Shown: positions 45,027 to 54,051, counted from the stretch's first letter. The stretch: 64,000 nt of DNA from JAGGSN01 sp965603725 (GCA_965603725.1 CBFDEC010000001.1:62001-126000); one strand, 5' to 3'. Notes: generated by a model not told the origin, from the letters alone. Made by a program: numbers and translations.

Positions 45027-45605
45027 TTATCCTATCATATCTTTAAGCATTTTTTTTGCCCGGAACAACCTGATCTTGACAGTACTTATAGAAATACTTA
45101 AAAGCCGGGCAATCTCATCATATTTTAAATCCTGATAATATCGCAAAATAATTATTTCCCTGTAATCGTCACCCAGCTTAGAAATCAACTTTTTAAGCCT
45201 TAACTGCAATGACAGGTCGGGATTAACACCGACACCCAATTCGAACCGGGCGTCTTCTTCGATTTTTAATCTACGAATAATATTAAGACAATGATTTTTG
45301 CAAATCCGGTAAAGCCAGGCCTGAAAAAGCGAATCGTTATGGAAATATGCTAAACCACGGTAAGCCTTAATAAAAACCTCCTGAGCGGCATCTTTTGCCG
45401 AATCGCGGTCATGAAGATAACTCAAAGCCTGTCTATAGACAAAATCCTGATGACGGCAGACAAGTTCGTTAAAAGCCTCACTGTCGCCATCCTGAGCCCT
45501 GATAACTAGATTCGAATCAGTCAATACCATCTTCGACTGAATATAACGAGTCGCTTTCTTTATTCCTGCGCCAACCAAAATTGTTAGAGAATAAACAGTC
45601 GCCAT
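45027..45605 (-). CDS. ECF-type RNA polymerase sigma factor
   Basis: A sigma-70 family ECF factor, 192 residues, with region 2 (DRDSAKDAAQEVFIKAYRGL, AWLYRICKNHCLNII) and region 4 (LKYDEIARLLSISISTVKIR, LFRAKKML). ATGs at 45605 and 45530 are both possible starts; neither has a clear ribosome site. The anti-sigma gene follows. Upstream is an ECF-type promoter candidate that matches one facing the DUF6249 gene, so the sigma factor is probably autoregulated. Confidence 0.92.
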   Translation of the reverse strand: MATVYSLTILVGAGIKKATRYIQSKMVLTDSNLVIRAQDGDSEAFNELVCRHQDFVYRQALSYLHDRDSAKDAAQEVFIKAYRGLAYFHNDSLFQAWLYRICKNHCLNIIRRLKIEEDARFELGVGVNPDLSLQLRLKKLISKLGDDYREIIILRYYQDLKYDEIARLLSISISTVKIRLFRAKKMLKDMIG

Positions 45606-45629
45606 TTATTGTTACCGTTTATTGTTCAT

Positions 45630-45656
45630 AACACTCGATACGGTATTTTTGTTACA
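45630..45656 (-). promoter_or_regulatory. ECF-type promoter candidate of the sigma/anti-sigma operon
   Basis: On the minus strand it reads TGTAACAAAA, 12 bases, then GTGT. The AAC core at -35 and GT core at -10 with about 16 bases spacing fit ECF promoters. The same motif with the same spacing occurs on the plus strand at 45677-45702. Confidence 0.6.
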
Positions 45657-45676
45657 TAGTTTCTTAAGATATTTTT

Positions 45677-45703
45677 TGTAACAAAATCAAGGATATATGT
45701 GTC
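45677..45703 (+). promoter_or_regulatory. ECF-type promoter candidate of the DUF6249 gene
   Basis: TGTAACAAAA, 12 bases, then GTGTC, matching the opposite-strand site base for base in both conserved blocks. It sits 37 bases before the DUF6249 start. The two -35 blocks form the inverted repeat TTTTGTTAC/GTAACAAAA (45647-45655 and 45678-45686). Confidence 0.6.
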
Positions 45704-45740
45704 TTAAGGCTAAAATAATTTAAACTGAAAGGAGAAAAAA

Positions 45741-46106
45741 ATGTGGTTTTTAGAAGGAATACTGCCGGTATTTATAGTTGGCATTGTTTTCGCAGTCATT
45801 GCGATCATTGGTGTGACAATAATTATTGCCAGCATGAAAAAACGCAAGATGGAAATTGATGCGTATAAGGCGGCCGTCGAAAAAGGTATTCAGGTACCGG
45901 AATTTAAAATTGCCAGAAAACCAATCAGAACACTCAAGGCGGCGTTGATATGGCTGGCTGTCGGTATCGGCTTTTTTATTATGATGGTGGCTGAAGGTGA
46001 CAACTCTGGCATGTCAGTAAGCGCTATACCTGTTCTTATAGGTATTGCTCTTATCATATCCTATAAGGTCGAGAAGAACGCAGAAAAAGATGAAAAAAGG
46101 GAATAG
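45741..46106 (+). CDS. DUF6249-like membrane protein
   Basis: A 121-residue protein with an N-terminal TM (VGIVFAVIAIIGVTIIIASM), a basic linker, and two more hydrophobic segments (ALIWLAVGIGFFIMMVAEG, IPVLIGIALIISYKV). The pattern matches DUF6249 proteins, often found with ECF sigma and anti-sigma genes. An AAAGGAG ribosome site precedes ATG 45741. It is divergent from the sigma operon and probably in its regulon. Confidence 0.75.
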   Translation: MWFLEGILPVFIVGIVFAVIAIIGVTIIIASMKKRKMEIDAYKAAVEKGIQVPEFKIARKPIRTLKAALIWLAVGIGFFIMMVAEGDNSGMSVSAIPVLIGIALIISYKVEKNAEKDEKRE

Positions 46107-46130
46107 GTTTAGCCAAATCTATTAATCACA

Positions 46131-46157
46131 CAGCATCAGGCTCCAAACCTGATGCTG
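46131..46157 (+). other. Hairpin after the DUF6249 gene
   Basis: CAGCATCAGG pairs with CCTGATGCTG over a 7-nt loop, a perfect 10-bp stem. No T-run follows. It may stabilise the mRNA end or pause transcription before the terminator at 46183. Confidence 0.6.
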
Positions 46158-46182
46158 TCACAACGGCTGCATTTTCTCTCTT

Positions 46183-46208
46183 AAAGGCTCAACCGCGAGC
46201 CTTTTTTT
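46183..46208 (+). terminator. Intrinsic terminator
   Basis: AAAGGCTC pairs with GAGCCTTT over a 6-nt loop, followed by a T-run to 46208. It separates the DUF6249 gene from the converging MATE gene and can act in both directions. Confidence 0.88.
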
Positions 46209-46209
46209 A

Positions 46210-47553
46210 TTAAATTGTCTTCAGTTTCCATCTTCCCAGCCTGAACCAGGCAATAATAACTATTCCCTTTAAAACCGTTGAAACAGTTATCGCCCAGTAT
46301 ATGCCTGTATATCCCAATCCCAATGAGTCAACCATTATAACCGCCAGCGGTATGCGAAGTGTCGTTCCGATAACAGATATTATCATTGGCGGGAAAGTGT
46401 CGCCGGCGCCTGAAAAAGCCCCCTCAAACACGACCTCAAATCCCATAAACAACTGCGATAGAGCCATGATTTTCAGGTAATAGACGGCGGCAGTAACTGT
46501 TGAGCTATCGGTGGTAAAAATTGTGGTTATCGGTCGGGCTAAGAAGTAAAACATAAATGAGAGTACAATCGTAACAACCGAAATCATGCTGATAGCTGTC
46601 CAGGCTGATTTTTCAGCTCTGTCGGGAAGCTTCGCCCCAAGATTCTGCCCGACCATGCTGGCTGTCGCCTGGGCAAAGCCGAAACATATCATAAAAGAAA
46701 CCGACTCAATAAGCTGTCCTACTCTGAACGAGGCAACAACATGATCGCCAAAGGGAGCGGCCACTCTTGACAGAATTAAATACACAATTGAAAAAATTAT
46801 TCCAGAAATAGAAATCGGTATCCCGACCCTGGCGACTCTCCATAACAATGAAAAATCAAGTGCAAGAATCTTAAATGTGACAACTTTAAAGGGAAGTTTG
46901 CCCTTCCTGATTTCAATAAATGCCCAGATCAGCGAAAGATAATATCCTATTACTGTGGCCAGAGCCGCTCCGGCCATCTCCAGCCTGGGGAATGGGCCGA
47001 TCCCGAATATCAACAGCGGGTCAAGAATGATATTGGCAATAATCGCCACCAGAACCAGCCTCATGGGAGTGGTGGTATCGCCGATTGCCCGAAATATACT
47101 GGCAATGACTTCTGTTAAAAAAAGCGCCGGCAGGCATAGTGAAAAAATCGTTAAATAAATCGTGCCAAGCCTGATTACCTCGGTCGATACTCCAACAAGA
47201 ATAAAAATATCTCTTGAGAACATTAAGCCAGCTGCAACAAATACCAACGAGATTAGGGCTATAAACTGGAAAATCTTTTTTGATATCTCCGATGCTTTTT
47301 CGAGATTCTTTTCGCCGAAATAACGCGAAATAACCGCAACTAATCCAATCGGCATTGTATCTACAAATGAATATACAATCCAGATGATAAACGCTGCGGG
47401 AGCAATTGCGGCCAGGGCTTTCGGACCCAGCCTGCCCACCCAGATACCATCAATAAAATGATTAACAGTGATACCAAGCAAAGATAAAACGCCTGGCATT
47501 GCCAGTTTGAAAAGCAACCCCGGTATGGAACCTTTTGTCAGATCTCTCGCCAT
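46210..47553 (-). CDS. MATE family multidrug/drug:cation antiporter
   Basis: A 447-residue membrane protein with 12 hydrophobic segments and the MATE layout of two six-helix halves. Blocks include LAMPGVLSLLGITVNHFIDG, AIFRAIGDTTTPMRLVLVA and, in the second half, FEVVFEGAFSGAGDTFPPMI. These proteins export cationic drugs or metabolites against Na+ or H+. The substrate is unknown and no regulator adjoins. Confidence 0.88.
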   Translation of the reverse strand: MARDLTKGSIPGLLFKLAMPGVLSLLGITVNHFIDGIWVGRLGPKALAAIAPAAFIIWIVYSFVDTMPIGLVAVISRYFGEKNLEKASEISKKIFQFIALISLVFVAAGLMFSRDIFILVGVSTEVIRLGTIYLTIFSLCLPALFLTEVIASIFRAIGDTTTPMRLVLVAIIANIILDPLLIFGIGPFPRLEMAGAALATVIGYYLSLIWAFIEIRKGKLPFKVVTFKILALDFSLLWRVARVGIPISISGIIFSIVYLILSRVAAPFGDHVVASFRVGQLIESVSFMICFGFAQATASMVGQNLGAKLPDRAEKSAWTAISMISVVTIVLSFMFYFLARPITTIFTTDSSTVTAAVYYLKIMALSQLFMGFEVVFEGAFSGAGDTFPPMIISVIGTTLRIPLAVIMVDSLGLGYTGIYWAITVSTVLKGIVIIAWFRLGRWKLKTI

Positions 47554-47632
47554 AGCAACTTCTTATTAAAAAAGCATATCGATACACAAACAGATATGCT
47601 TTAAGCTAATCAATTATACAATCAAGACGTGA

Positions 47633-48169
47633 TTATGACAACAAGAGGTTTCTTGCAGTTAAAAAGAGAGGGGCGCAGGCAAGACCCAATGTAAAAAAAC
47701 CGGGCGCTATAATTAAAAACAAACAGAATATTATAAACATTGAAAAAAACTGAACGGCGGATATTTTAACAGAGATTTTTGAATGATAGGTTATATTGCC
47801 CTGTACAGAGTCGGTATTGCGATAGAGATGAGACAGCAATATACTTTCAACATGCCTGAGATTTATAATGAAATAGGAACCGATAGCAAATCCGACAAGC
47901 CACAGGTAGAATATGCCCACAATTTCAAGTTCGCCATAATAGTAAATTATCCATATTCCGTAAAGCAAAAGTCCGATTACAATTTTTATTAAAAACCATA
48001 AGATACCGAAAGCCGGTTTTCTCCTGCCTTCTAACGCCCGGTATTCTACATATCGGGACATGTAATTTTTATACATGTTCTGGGCGATAAGGGTTAAGGG
48101 ATAATCCAGAAAGGCCAGAATGAGCACAATTGCAATGCCCAGTAGAGGCCTGTTAAGCAATTCGATCAA
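47633..48169 (-). CDS. Polytopic membrane protein of unknown function
   Basis: A 178-residue protein with about four membrane segments, a basic loop (YKNYMSRYVEYRALEGRRKP) and a central loop (RHVESILLSHLYRNTDSVQG). It overlaps rnhB by four bases and so ends the translation operon. I do not recognise the family. Confidence 0.55.
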   Translation of the reverse strand: MIELLNRPLLGIAIVLILAFLDYPLTLIAQNMYKNYMSRYVEYRALEGRRKPAFGILWFLIKIVIGLLLYGIWIIYYYGELEIVGIFYLWLVGFAIGSYFIINLRHVESILLSHLYRNTDSVQGNITYHSKISVKISAVQFFSMFIIFCLFLIIAPGFFTLGLACAPLFLTARNLLLS

Positions 48170-48750
48170 TTATTCTCCCCAAAAGACAACTGTGAAATCG
48201 GTTTAAAACTTTTCCGATGGATTTGACATGGACCTATTCTTTCCAGAATTTCAAAATGTTCTTTGGTTCCGTATCCTTTATGACGTTCAAAGCCATATTC
48301 CGGAAACTGTCCTGATATCACGGTCATATATGCATCGCGGGCAACTTTGGCCAAAATCGAGGCCGCCGAGATTTGCGGTATTTTCCTGTCACCGCTGACA
48401 ACGATCCGCTGCATAAGTTTTAAACCGGGTATCTCAAATTTACCATCGACATATACTATATCGGGGCATATCGGTAATTTCTCAACCGCTGTACGCATTG
48501 CCAGCAGAGAGGCTTGAAGGATATTTATTCTATCGATTATATAACATGAAACGCCGGCGACTGCATAACCGGCGGCTTTATCTAGGATTTCTGATAAAAT
48601 ACGGTATCTTTTTGCCGGCGAGAGTAATTTTGAATCAGTCAAGTCATTAATTGCAGTATCATGATCTAATATAACGGCCGCCGCTACAACGGGGCCGGCC
48701 AGCGGACCGCGTCCGGCTTCATCGACGCCACAAATTATTTTGGGATTGAT
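48166..48750 (-). CDS. rnhB: Ribonuclease HII, probable non-canonical ATC start
   Basis: RNase HII removes RNA from RNA/DNA hybrids. The frame contains IICGVDEAGRGPLAGPVVAA, LTDSKLLSP, ISAASILAKVARD and GYGTKEHFEIL, a complete set. In this frame a TGA lies 13 bases before the first candidate, and no ATG, GTG or TTG exists before the conserved block. The first usable codon is ATC at 48750, six bases after a strong GGAGG site, giving about 194 residues (INPKIICGVDEAGRG). A one-base indel in the run of Gs upstream would instead give an ATG start. Confidence 0.85.
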   Translation of the reverse strand: MNPKIICGVDEAGRGPLAGPVVAAAVILDHDTAINDLTDSKLLSPAKRYRILSEILDKAAGYAVAGVSCYIIDRINILQASLLAMRTAVEKLPICPDIVYVDGKFEIPGLKLMQRIVVSGDRKIPQISAASILAKVARDAYMTVISGQFPEYGFERHKGYGTKEHFEILERIGPCQIHRKSFKPISQLSFGENN

Positions 48751-48775
48751 ATTCCCCCTCCGTCATACATCTTGA

Positions 48776-49126
48776 TTATTTTTTTTCTCTGGCTTTGGTC
48801 TCAATTCGGGCGCTTTTGCCGGTGCGGCCGCGCAGGTAATAAAGCTTTGCCCGGCTGACATCGCCTCTACGCATAACCTGGATTTTAGTAATATTCGGCG
48901 AATGAAGCGGAAATATTCTTTCCACGCCAATACCAGAGGATACTTTCCTGACAGTAATGCTTGAATTTATACCTGAGCCGCGCCTGGCGATCACATCGCC
49001 TTGAAAAACTTGTATTCTTTCCTTGTCGCCTTCCCTTATTCTAACATGAACTTTAATATTATCGCCCGGTTTAAAATCGGGTAATTTCTCTTTTAGATAT
49101 TTACTTTCAACTACTTTTAACATCAT
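48776..49126 (-). CDS. rplS: 50S ribosomal protein L19
   Basis: Starts at ATG 49126 with GGAGG upstream; a longer upstream frame is not used. The protein is about 116 residues with KPGDNIKVHVRIREGDKERI, FQGDVIARRGSGINSSITVR, GVGVERIFPLHSP-like GIGVERIFPLHSPNITKIQV and RAKLYYLRGRTGK. L19 sits at the subunit interface. It overlaps trmD by 20 bases. Confidence 0.96.
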   Translation of the reverse strand: MMLKVVESKYLKEKLPDFKPGDNIKVHVRIREGDKERIQVFQGDVIARRGSGINSSITVRKVSSGIGVERIFPLHSPNITKIQVMRRGDVSRAKLYYLRGRTGKSARIETKAREKK

Positions 49127-49844
49127 TATCCTCCATATATAAAAGCTCTTTTTCTTCATCATCAAGTTTTCTATTTTCAAGAAGATCGGGTCTTCTGGCT
49201 AACGTTTTTTTCAATGATTTTTGAAGTCGCCATCTTTTAATCAACTCATGGTTGCCGCTGGTCAAAACCTCTGGTACGGACATTCCCATAAATTCACGGG
49301 GCTGTGTATATTCAGGATAATCCAGCAAACCGTCAAAATAAGAATCGCTCTCCGCCGACGATATCTCTTTGATAGCGCCGGGAACAAGCCTGGCAACCGC
49401 ATCTATTATTACCATTGCCGGAATCTCGCCGCCGGTCAAGACATAATCGCCTATGGACAACTCATACAAATCATACAACTGCTTTATCCGTTCATCAACT
49501 CCCTTATAGTGACCGCAGATAATCAAAAGCCAATCTTCCAGCATCAGTTTTTTGGCAACCACTTGATCAAACCGTTCTCCGGATGCATCGGTAAGAATTT
49601 TTTTTGCCTTATTATCAGGATCGATTGATTTTATGGCATTATATAAAGGTTCACTCTTCATCACCATACCGCTGCCGCCTCCAAACGGAGCGTCATCGAC
49701 AGTGCGATGTTTATCAGCAGTATAATCTCGAATATTGTGCATATGAATATCCATCACCCCGCTGTCACAGGCGCGTCCTACAATACTATGAGCCAGCGGC
49801 GCCTTAACCATTTCGGGGAATAATGTCAAGATATCGATCCTCAT
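49107..49844 (-). CDS. trmD: tRNA (guanine-N1-)-methyltransferase TrmD
   Basis: Methylates G37 of tRNAs to prevent frameshifts. It is a 245-residue SPOUT enzyme with the trefoil-knot blocks TLFPEMVKAPLAHSIVGRA, DAPFGGGSGMVMK, ICGHYKGVDERI and IGDYVLTGGEIPAMVIIDAV, ending with the C-terminal domain RPDLLENRKL. It overlaps rimM by four bases. Confidence 0.97.
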   Translation of the reverse strand: MRIDILTLFPEMVKAPLAHSIVGRACDSGVMDIHMHNIRDYTADKHRTVDDAPFGGGSGMVMKSEPLYNAIKSIDPDNKAKKILTDASGERFDQVVAKKLMLEDWLLIICGHYKGVDERIKQLYDLYELSIGDYVLTGGEIPAMVIIDAVARLVPGAIKEISSAESDSYFDGLLDYPEYTQPREFMGMSVPEVLTSGNHELIKRWRLQKSLKKTLARRPDLLENRKLDDEEKELLYMEDNDVKSS

Positions 49845-50362
49845 GTTACAATATAATCATCTATTTTAATTATTTTTACATAACCTTTGTCAATCGAAAT
49901 TTCATCAATAATCTGCTGAATAAAGGGTATCATAAATTCACCCTGCTTTGAATCGATAACCAGAATATCATTGGCGGGTAAATTTAAAACATCCTTTATC
50001 TTTCCATAAACCTCACCGGTGTCATCGACGATTTTTAGGCCGACCAGTTCAAAAACAAAATATTCGCCGGTTTTTTTTCGGGGCAACTGGTCAAAACGGC
50101 ATAACAACTCTGCCCCTCTATACTCTTCCGCCGTTTCCCGTGTGTCAATTCCCTCTAGCTTGACGGCGAAGCGCCGGGCAATTTGTTTAACATATTCAAT
50201 TGTTGTATTCAGGGAAGTTTTTTCGGTTTTAACTACAACCGGCAATCCCCGGCGGAAGCTGCAGCTGTTAGCCTGGTATGGCCAAACCGCCAATTCCCCT
50301 GAAAGGCCCCGGGGCTTCTGAATAAGCCCCAGGGCAATCAGAGTATCATCATTCGGGCTCAC
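49841..50362 (-). CDS. rimM: 16S rRNA processing protein RimM
   Basis: A 173-residue two-domain protein (IQKPRGLSGELAVWP; ELLCRFDQLP; then a PRC-barrel domain with GLKIVDDTGEVYGKIKDVL and MIPFIQQIIDEIS). RimM assists 30S head assembly and S19 binding. It overlaps trmD by four and follows khpA by one base. Confidence 0.93.
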   Translation of the reverse strand: MSPNDDTLIALGLIQKPRGLSGELAVWPYQANSCSFRRGLPVVVKTEKTSLNTTIEYVKQIARRFAVKLEGIDTRETAEEYRGAELLCRFDQLPRKKTGEYFVFELVGLKIVDDTGEVYGKIKDVLNLPANDILVIDSKQGEFMIPFIQQIIDEISIDKGYVKIIKIDDYIVT

Positions 50363-50363
50363 A

Positions 50364-50594
50364 CTACTCTAAAATTTCCAGTAAAGCCCTTTTCCCTTTC
50401 TTGGCCGATACTGCCGCTATCAATGTTCTGATAGCCTTTGCAGTCTGTCCTTTGCGTCCAATAACCTTTCCCAGGTCTTCCGGAGCAACTCTCAGTTCAT
50501 AAACGGTTGTTTTTTCACCCTCGACTTCAGAAACTTCAACGTTGTTAGGGTTGTCAACCAGCGCCCGTGCGATGGACTCGATGAATTCCTTCAT
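50364..50594 (-). CDS. khpA: KH-domain RNA-binding protein KhpA
   Basis: A 76-residue single KH protein with the GxxG loop in VIGRKGQTAKAIRTLIAAV. KhpA binds RNA and in several bacteria pairs with KhpB. Its position between rpsP and rimM is the common order. Confidence 0.93.
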   Translation of the reverse strand: MKEFIESIARALVDNPNNVEVSEVEGEKTTVYELRVAPEDLGKVIGRKGQTAKAIRTLIAAVSAKKGKRALLEILE

Positions 50595-50635
50595 GATCGC
50601 CTCCTTCTACTGTAAGTGGTTCAGTTTGAGCAATT

Positions 50636-50986
50636 TTACTCAGCCTTTGCGATTTTTTCCTTTTTCTTTTTCGTCCTTTCTTTAATGGTATCAGAAATGA
50701 CAATATCAGAAACATCTTCGCCTTTTTTCAATTTTTGATATTTGCCTATCAGGCCTGTCTGTTTAAAAAGACTGGCCACAGTTTCAGAAACCAGAGCGCC
50801 TTCGTCAAAATGTTTAAAGATTTTTTCTTCTTCAAATTTTACTCTGGCCGGTCTTTCTATAGGATTATACCAGCCGAGAATCTCTACAAACTTTCCCTCG
50901 CGAGCCTTTCTTGCATCAATAGCAACAATTCGGTAAGTAGGGCGTTTCTTAGTTCCCATTCTTCGCAATCTAATTGTAAGTGCCAA
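50636..50986 (-). CDS. rpsP: 30S ribosomal protein S16
   Basis: A 116-residue S16 with LRRMGTKKRPTYRIVAIDAR, KFVEILGWYNPI and a Lys-rich C-terminal extension. It lies between ffh and khpA. Confidence 0.97.
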   Translation of the reverse strand: MALTIRLRRMGTKKRPTYRIVAIDARKAREGKFVEILGWYNPIERPARVKFEEEKIFKHFDEGALVSETVASLFKQTGLIGKYQKLKKGEDVSDIVISDTIKERTKKKKEKIAKAE

Positions 50987-51016
50987 TTATCCTCCTGTAT
51001 AATTAAATCCATTCAT

Positions 51017-52333
51017 TTATATCGGAAAACCTTGTGGAAAACCTTTGAAACTAAATTTTGAAAGCTTCTTCATCATTTTCTGCATCTGTGAAAACTGCTT
51101 TAATAAAACATTAATATCCTGTACAGAAGTTCCCGAGCCGCGGGCAATTCTTTTTCTCCTGGAACCGCTGATAATAGACGGATTACGTCTTTCCTGCACC
51201 GTCATTGAATTGATAATAGCCTCAATTCGCGGCAACGCCTTATCGTCAACAGGAAGTCCTTTCAGTTTTCCTCCGATCCCCGGAACCATCTCCAGCAGAG
51301 ATTCCAGCGGCCCCATTTTTTTGACCTGCTTCAATTGATCAAGAAAGTCCTCGAAAGTAAATGCCTGTTTGAGAAGTTTTTTCTCAAGCTCTTTGGCCTT
51401 CTCGATATCAACCACGTCCTGAGCTTTTTCCACCAGTGAAACAATATCGCCCATCCCCAGTATCCGGGAGGCCATTCGATCGGGATGGAATTCCTCGATA
51501 GCGTCAAGTTTCTCGCCGACACCGACAAATTTTATCGGAACGTCAAGCGCTGCTTTTATCGATAACGCGGCACCGCCGCGGGCATCGCCATCAAGCTTGG
51601 TCAACGCAACCCCGGTAATGCCGACTTTTTCATTGAATACTGAGGCAACATTGACAGCCTCCTGACCGGTCATTGAATCCGCCACAAATAACACTTCCGG
51701 GGGTTTCACTTTAGCTTTAATTTCAGTAAGCTCGGCCATTAATTCATCATCAATCTGAAGGCGACCCGCTGTATCAAGAATAACAAAATCATACAGCTTT
51801 TCTCTGGCATATTTAATAGAATCCTGACAGATGCCGACGGCGTTTGAGTCGCTCGTATAAAACGGAATATTGATTGACTTTGCCAGAAGCTCCAGTTGTT
51901 TTTTTGCGGCGGGACGATAAATATCAGCCGCCACCAGAAGCGGATGTTTGCCGCGTTTTTTAAATAGTTTTGCCAGCTTGCCGGACAGGGTGGTTTTACC
52001 GCCGCCATGAAGACCGACTATCATTATAACTGTTGGCGGTTGCGGAGATTCATTAAGCGAAGCGTGCTTATCTCCGAGAAGTTTTACCAGTTCATCGTTA
52101 ACAATTTTTACAACCTGCTGACCGGGCTTAATGGATTTGGCAACCTCCTGCCCAATCGCTCTTTTCTGAATACCGGCGATAAGCCGTTTGGCGACCTTAT
52201 AGTTGACATCAGCCTCTAAAAGAGCCATCCGGATTTCTTTCATAGCCTCTTCAATGTCTTTTTCATTTAAGAGGCCGCGTCCGGTGATCTTCTTAAAAAC
52301 CGATTCGAGTCTTTCAGTTAACTGTTCAAACAT
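51017..52333 (-). CDS. ffh: Signal recognition particle GTPase Ffh
   Basis: Binds signal sequences of nascent membrane proteins and targets ribosomes to the SRP receptor. It is 438 residues with N, G and M domains: P-loop GLHGGGKTTLSGKLAK (GLQGSGKTT in most relatives), DTAGR, TKLDGDARGG and GVGEKLDAIEEFHPDRMA; the M domain has SRRKRIARGSGTSVQDIN and a short methionine-containing end. It leads the translation operon. A 4.5S RNA gene was not seen beside it. Confidence 0.97.
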   Translation of the reverse strand: MFEQLTERLESVFKKITGRGLLNEKDIEEAMKEIRMALLEADVNYKVAKRLIAGIQKRAIGQEVAKSIKPGQQVVKIVNDELVKLLGDKHASLNESPQPPTVIMIVGLHGGGKTTLSGKLAKLFKKRGKHPLLVAADIYRPAAKKQLELLAKSINIPFYTSDSNAVGICQDSIKYAREKLYDFVILDTAGRLQIDDELMAELTEIKAKVKPPEVLFVADSMTGQEAVNVASVFNEKVGITGVALTKLDGDARGGAALSIKAALDVPIKFVGVGEKLDAIEEFHPDRMASRILGMGDIVSLVEKAQDVVDIEKAKELEKKLLKQAFTFEDFLDQLKQVKKMGPLESLLEMVPGIGGKLKGLPVDDKALPRIEAIINSMTVQERRNPSIISGSRRKRIARGSGTSVQDINVLLKQFSQMQKMMKKLSKFSFKGFPQGFPI

Positions 52334-52905
52334 ACTAATACTACACCGTTACCCCCAAAACGATAAAAAAAAAGATAATAGAAAAATTCATAATTGCAAG
52401 ATAAAATTGACAATATCCGAAGAATTCGGATGGCGCCCATACGCGTTCGATATAAAAATAAACGCCTTAAGCTAATGCTTAAAAGTCAAATGTAAAAATC
52501 GGGATAGCAGCATCTTTATCATATTATATCATTTTTTATTTCAAATAAGCAAAATATTACCATTATTGTTCTGTCCGATCGTGCCCGTAAGGGTGTGATC
52601 TGACAGAAATTACAACAGTCAGGTCACGCCTCGCTACGCCCTGACTGAACTCGAATATGTTGGATTTCAAATAGAATACAGTATTATTACGTCCGAACCT
52701 AATGTCCCGTCCTAAAAATCATGGTTAAATACTAATTATTGTCAGCCCAGCCAGGAACGCCCTTGTAAGCTCTTGATACGCAAAGCGTTGAATGTGCCCG
52801 GGCACATCTTGGGATGTTATTAGCTTACGCAAATTTGCAGCGGTTTACTATTATTATACTCTATCGATGACCGATTGAGCGAGTTATTATTAAGGGGACC
52901 AAAAG
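52334..52905. other. Non-coding region with palindromic segments
   Basis: About 570 bases without a credible gene, between ffh and the PorV-like gene. It holds the stem CAGTCAGG (52616-52623) with CCTGACTG (52640-52647), and the perfect 16-bp palindrome ATGTGCCCGGGCACAT (52792-52807). The left part must contain the ffh operon promoter. The palindromes resemble dispersed non-coding repeats. Confidence 0.45.
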
Positions 52906-53937
52906 TCAAAATTCCAGGCTTAAAGTTACTCTATGGACATTGCCAAGATCGGCATAAGATGAATATGAATAATCGAAACAATAGTCCTGATACTGATAGC
53001 CAAAACCGCCGGCAAAACCCCCGTATTTATCTTTACTTGAGCCTGTTTTGTAATCCTGTCCGGCTGATGACCAGCCGATTCGAAGAAGAAACGGACTGAA
53101 TGATTCAAACTGTCCACCCAGGGCAAAGTATATTTCATTATCGAACGGGTATGTGATATCGCCATTGACTGTCAATGGCAAACCTCGCAGGCTGTGAGAC
53201 AAGCCTGCATCAACAATTAACGGCAATGGATCTTTATGCGACTTAGTTAGTCCTTTAAGTTGAGTCCCCAGGTTCAGTACAGCTAATCCGATACTGGTTC
53301 TGCCCCTGTCAAAACGATAAAGGGCTCCAATATCTAAAGCCATGGCGTCTGAGGTGTAGCTGTCGATTTTCTCAATAATAAACTTGGCGGTAACACCAAA
53401 TGATATATTCGTGAAATATCTTTTTGAATAGGTTAAACCAAAAGCCATGTCATAAGCGCTGAACGTTGTCGGGCCGGTTGAGGGGGGCGAACCGCTGCTG
53501 TTAAGCCGATCAAAAGTGCCATAATCCTGGTACTGAACTGAGGCGCCAATCGAACTCATGTCGTTTACCTGCCTGGCATAACCAAGAAAGCCGGTCTGGA
53601 AATCGAGAAGGTAATTAATATATGTGGCGAAGAATTTGTTTTGTTTACCGGTTTTTATTTTAGGAGTGAAAGCAACCTCCTCATCCTCGCCAAAATCGTC
53701 ATAATAGTCATAAGGACTTCTAAGATCGTATATCACAGCTGTCAGTCCAGCCGGGTTGCAATACAGGCTGGTTAAATCATCGGCTAACCCGACAAAGGCG
53801 CCCGCCATAGCCTGGGATTTGGCGCTGACGCCAATTTTTAAAAATGGATAAGCGCTTTCACCGGCATTGGAACCGCCTGCTGACGCTGTGCCGCTTATCG
53901 CAAGTATGATGATTATAATTGCAGTTTTATTCCTCAT
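52906..53937 (-). CDS. PorV/PorQ-like outer membrane barrel protein
   Basis: A 343-residue protein from ATG 53937 (CGGAG upstream; GTG at 53943 less likely). It has a signal peptide (AIIIIILAISGTASA) and the PorV-type opening FLKIGVSAKSQAMAGAFVGL followed by SLYCNPAGL. A FadL-like beta barrel follows and ends HRVTLSLEF. PorV proteins act in the type IX system or as UPF0164-type barrels, but no other type IX genes are here, so I call it PorV/PorQ-like only. Confidence 0.8.
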   Translation of the reverse strand: MRNKTAIIIIILAISGTASAGGSNAGESAYPFLKIGVSAKSQAMAGAFVGLADDLTSLYCNPAGLTAVIYDLRSPYDYYDDFGEDEEVAFTPKIKTGKQNKFFATYINYLLDFQTGFLGYARQVNDMSSIGASVQYQDYGTFDRLNSSGSPPSTGPTTFSAYDMAFGLTYSKRYFTNISFGVTAKFIIEKIDSYTSDAMALDIGALYRFDRGRTSIGLAVLNLGTQLKGLTKSHKDPLPLIVDAGLSHSLRGLPLTVNGDITYPFDNEIYFALGGQFESFSPFLLRIGWSSAGQDYKTGSSKDKYGGFAGGFGYQYQDYCFDYSYSSYADLGNVHRVTLSLEF

Positions 53938-54051
53938 AAACACTCCGCATTTTTTTTATTTATTGTCAAAATCTAAACCAAAATTCTATTATCAATACCG
54001 CCTGCAAGACATGTGTAATAATCCACATTATCTTTCTAAGCCATACTTATT

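Noticed and set aside
52334..52905. 4.5S/SRP RNA gene next to ffh
   Set aside because: I looked for the conserved tetraloop and asymmetric-loop helix and did not find them here.
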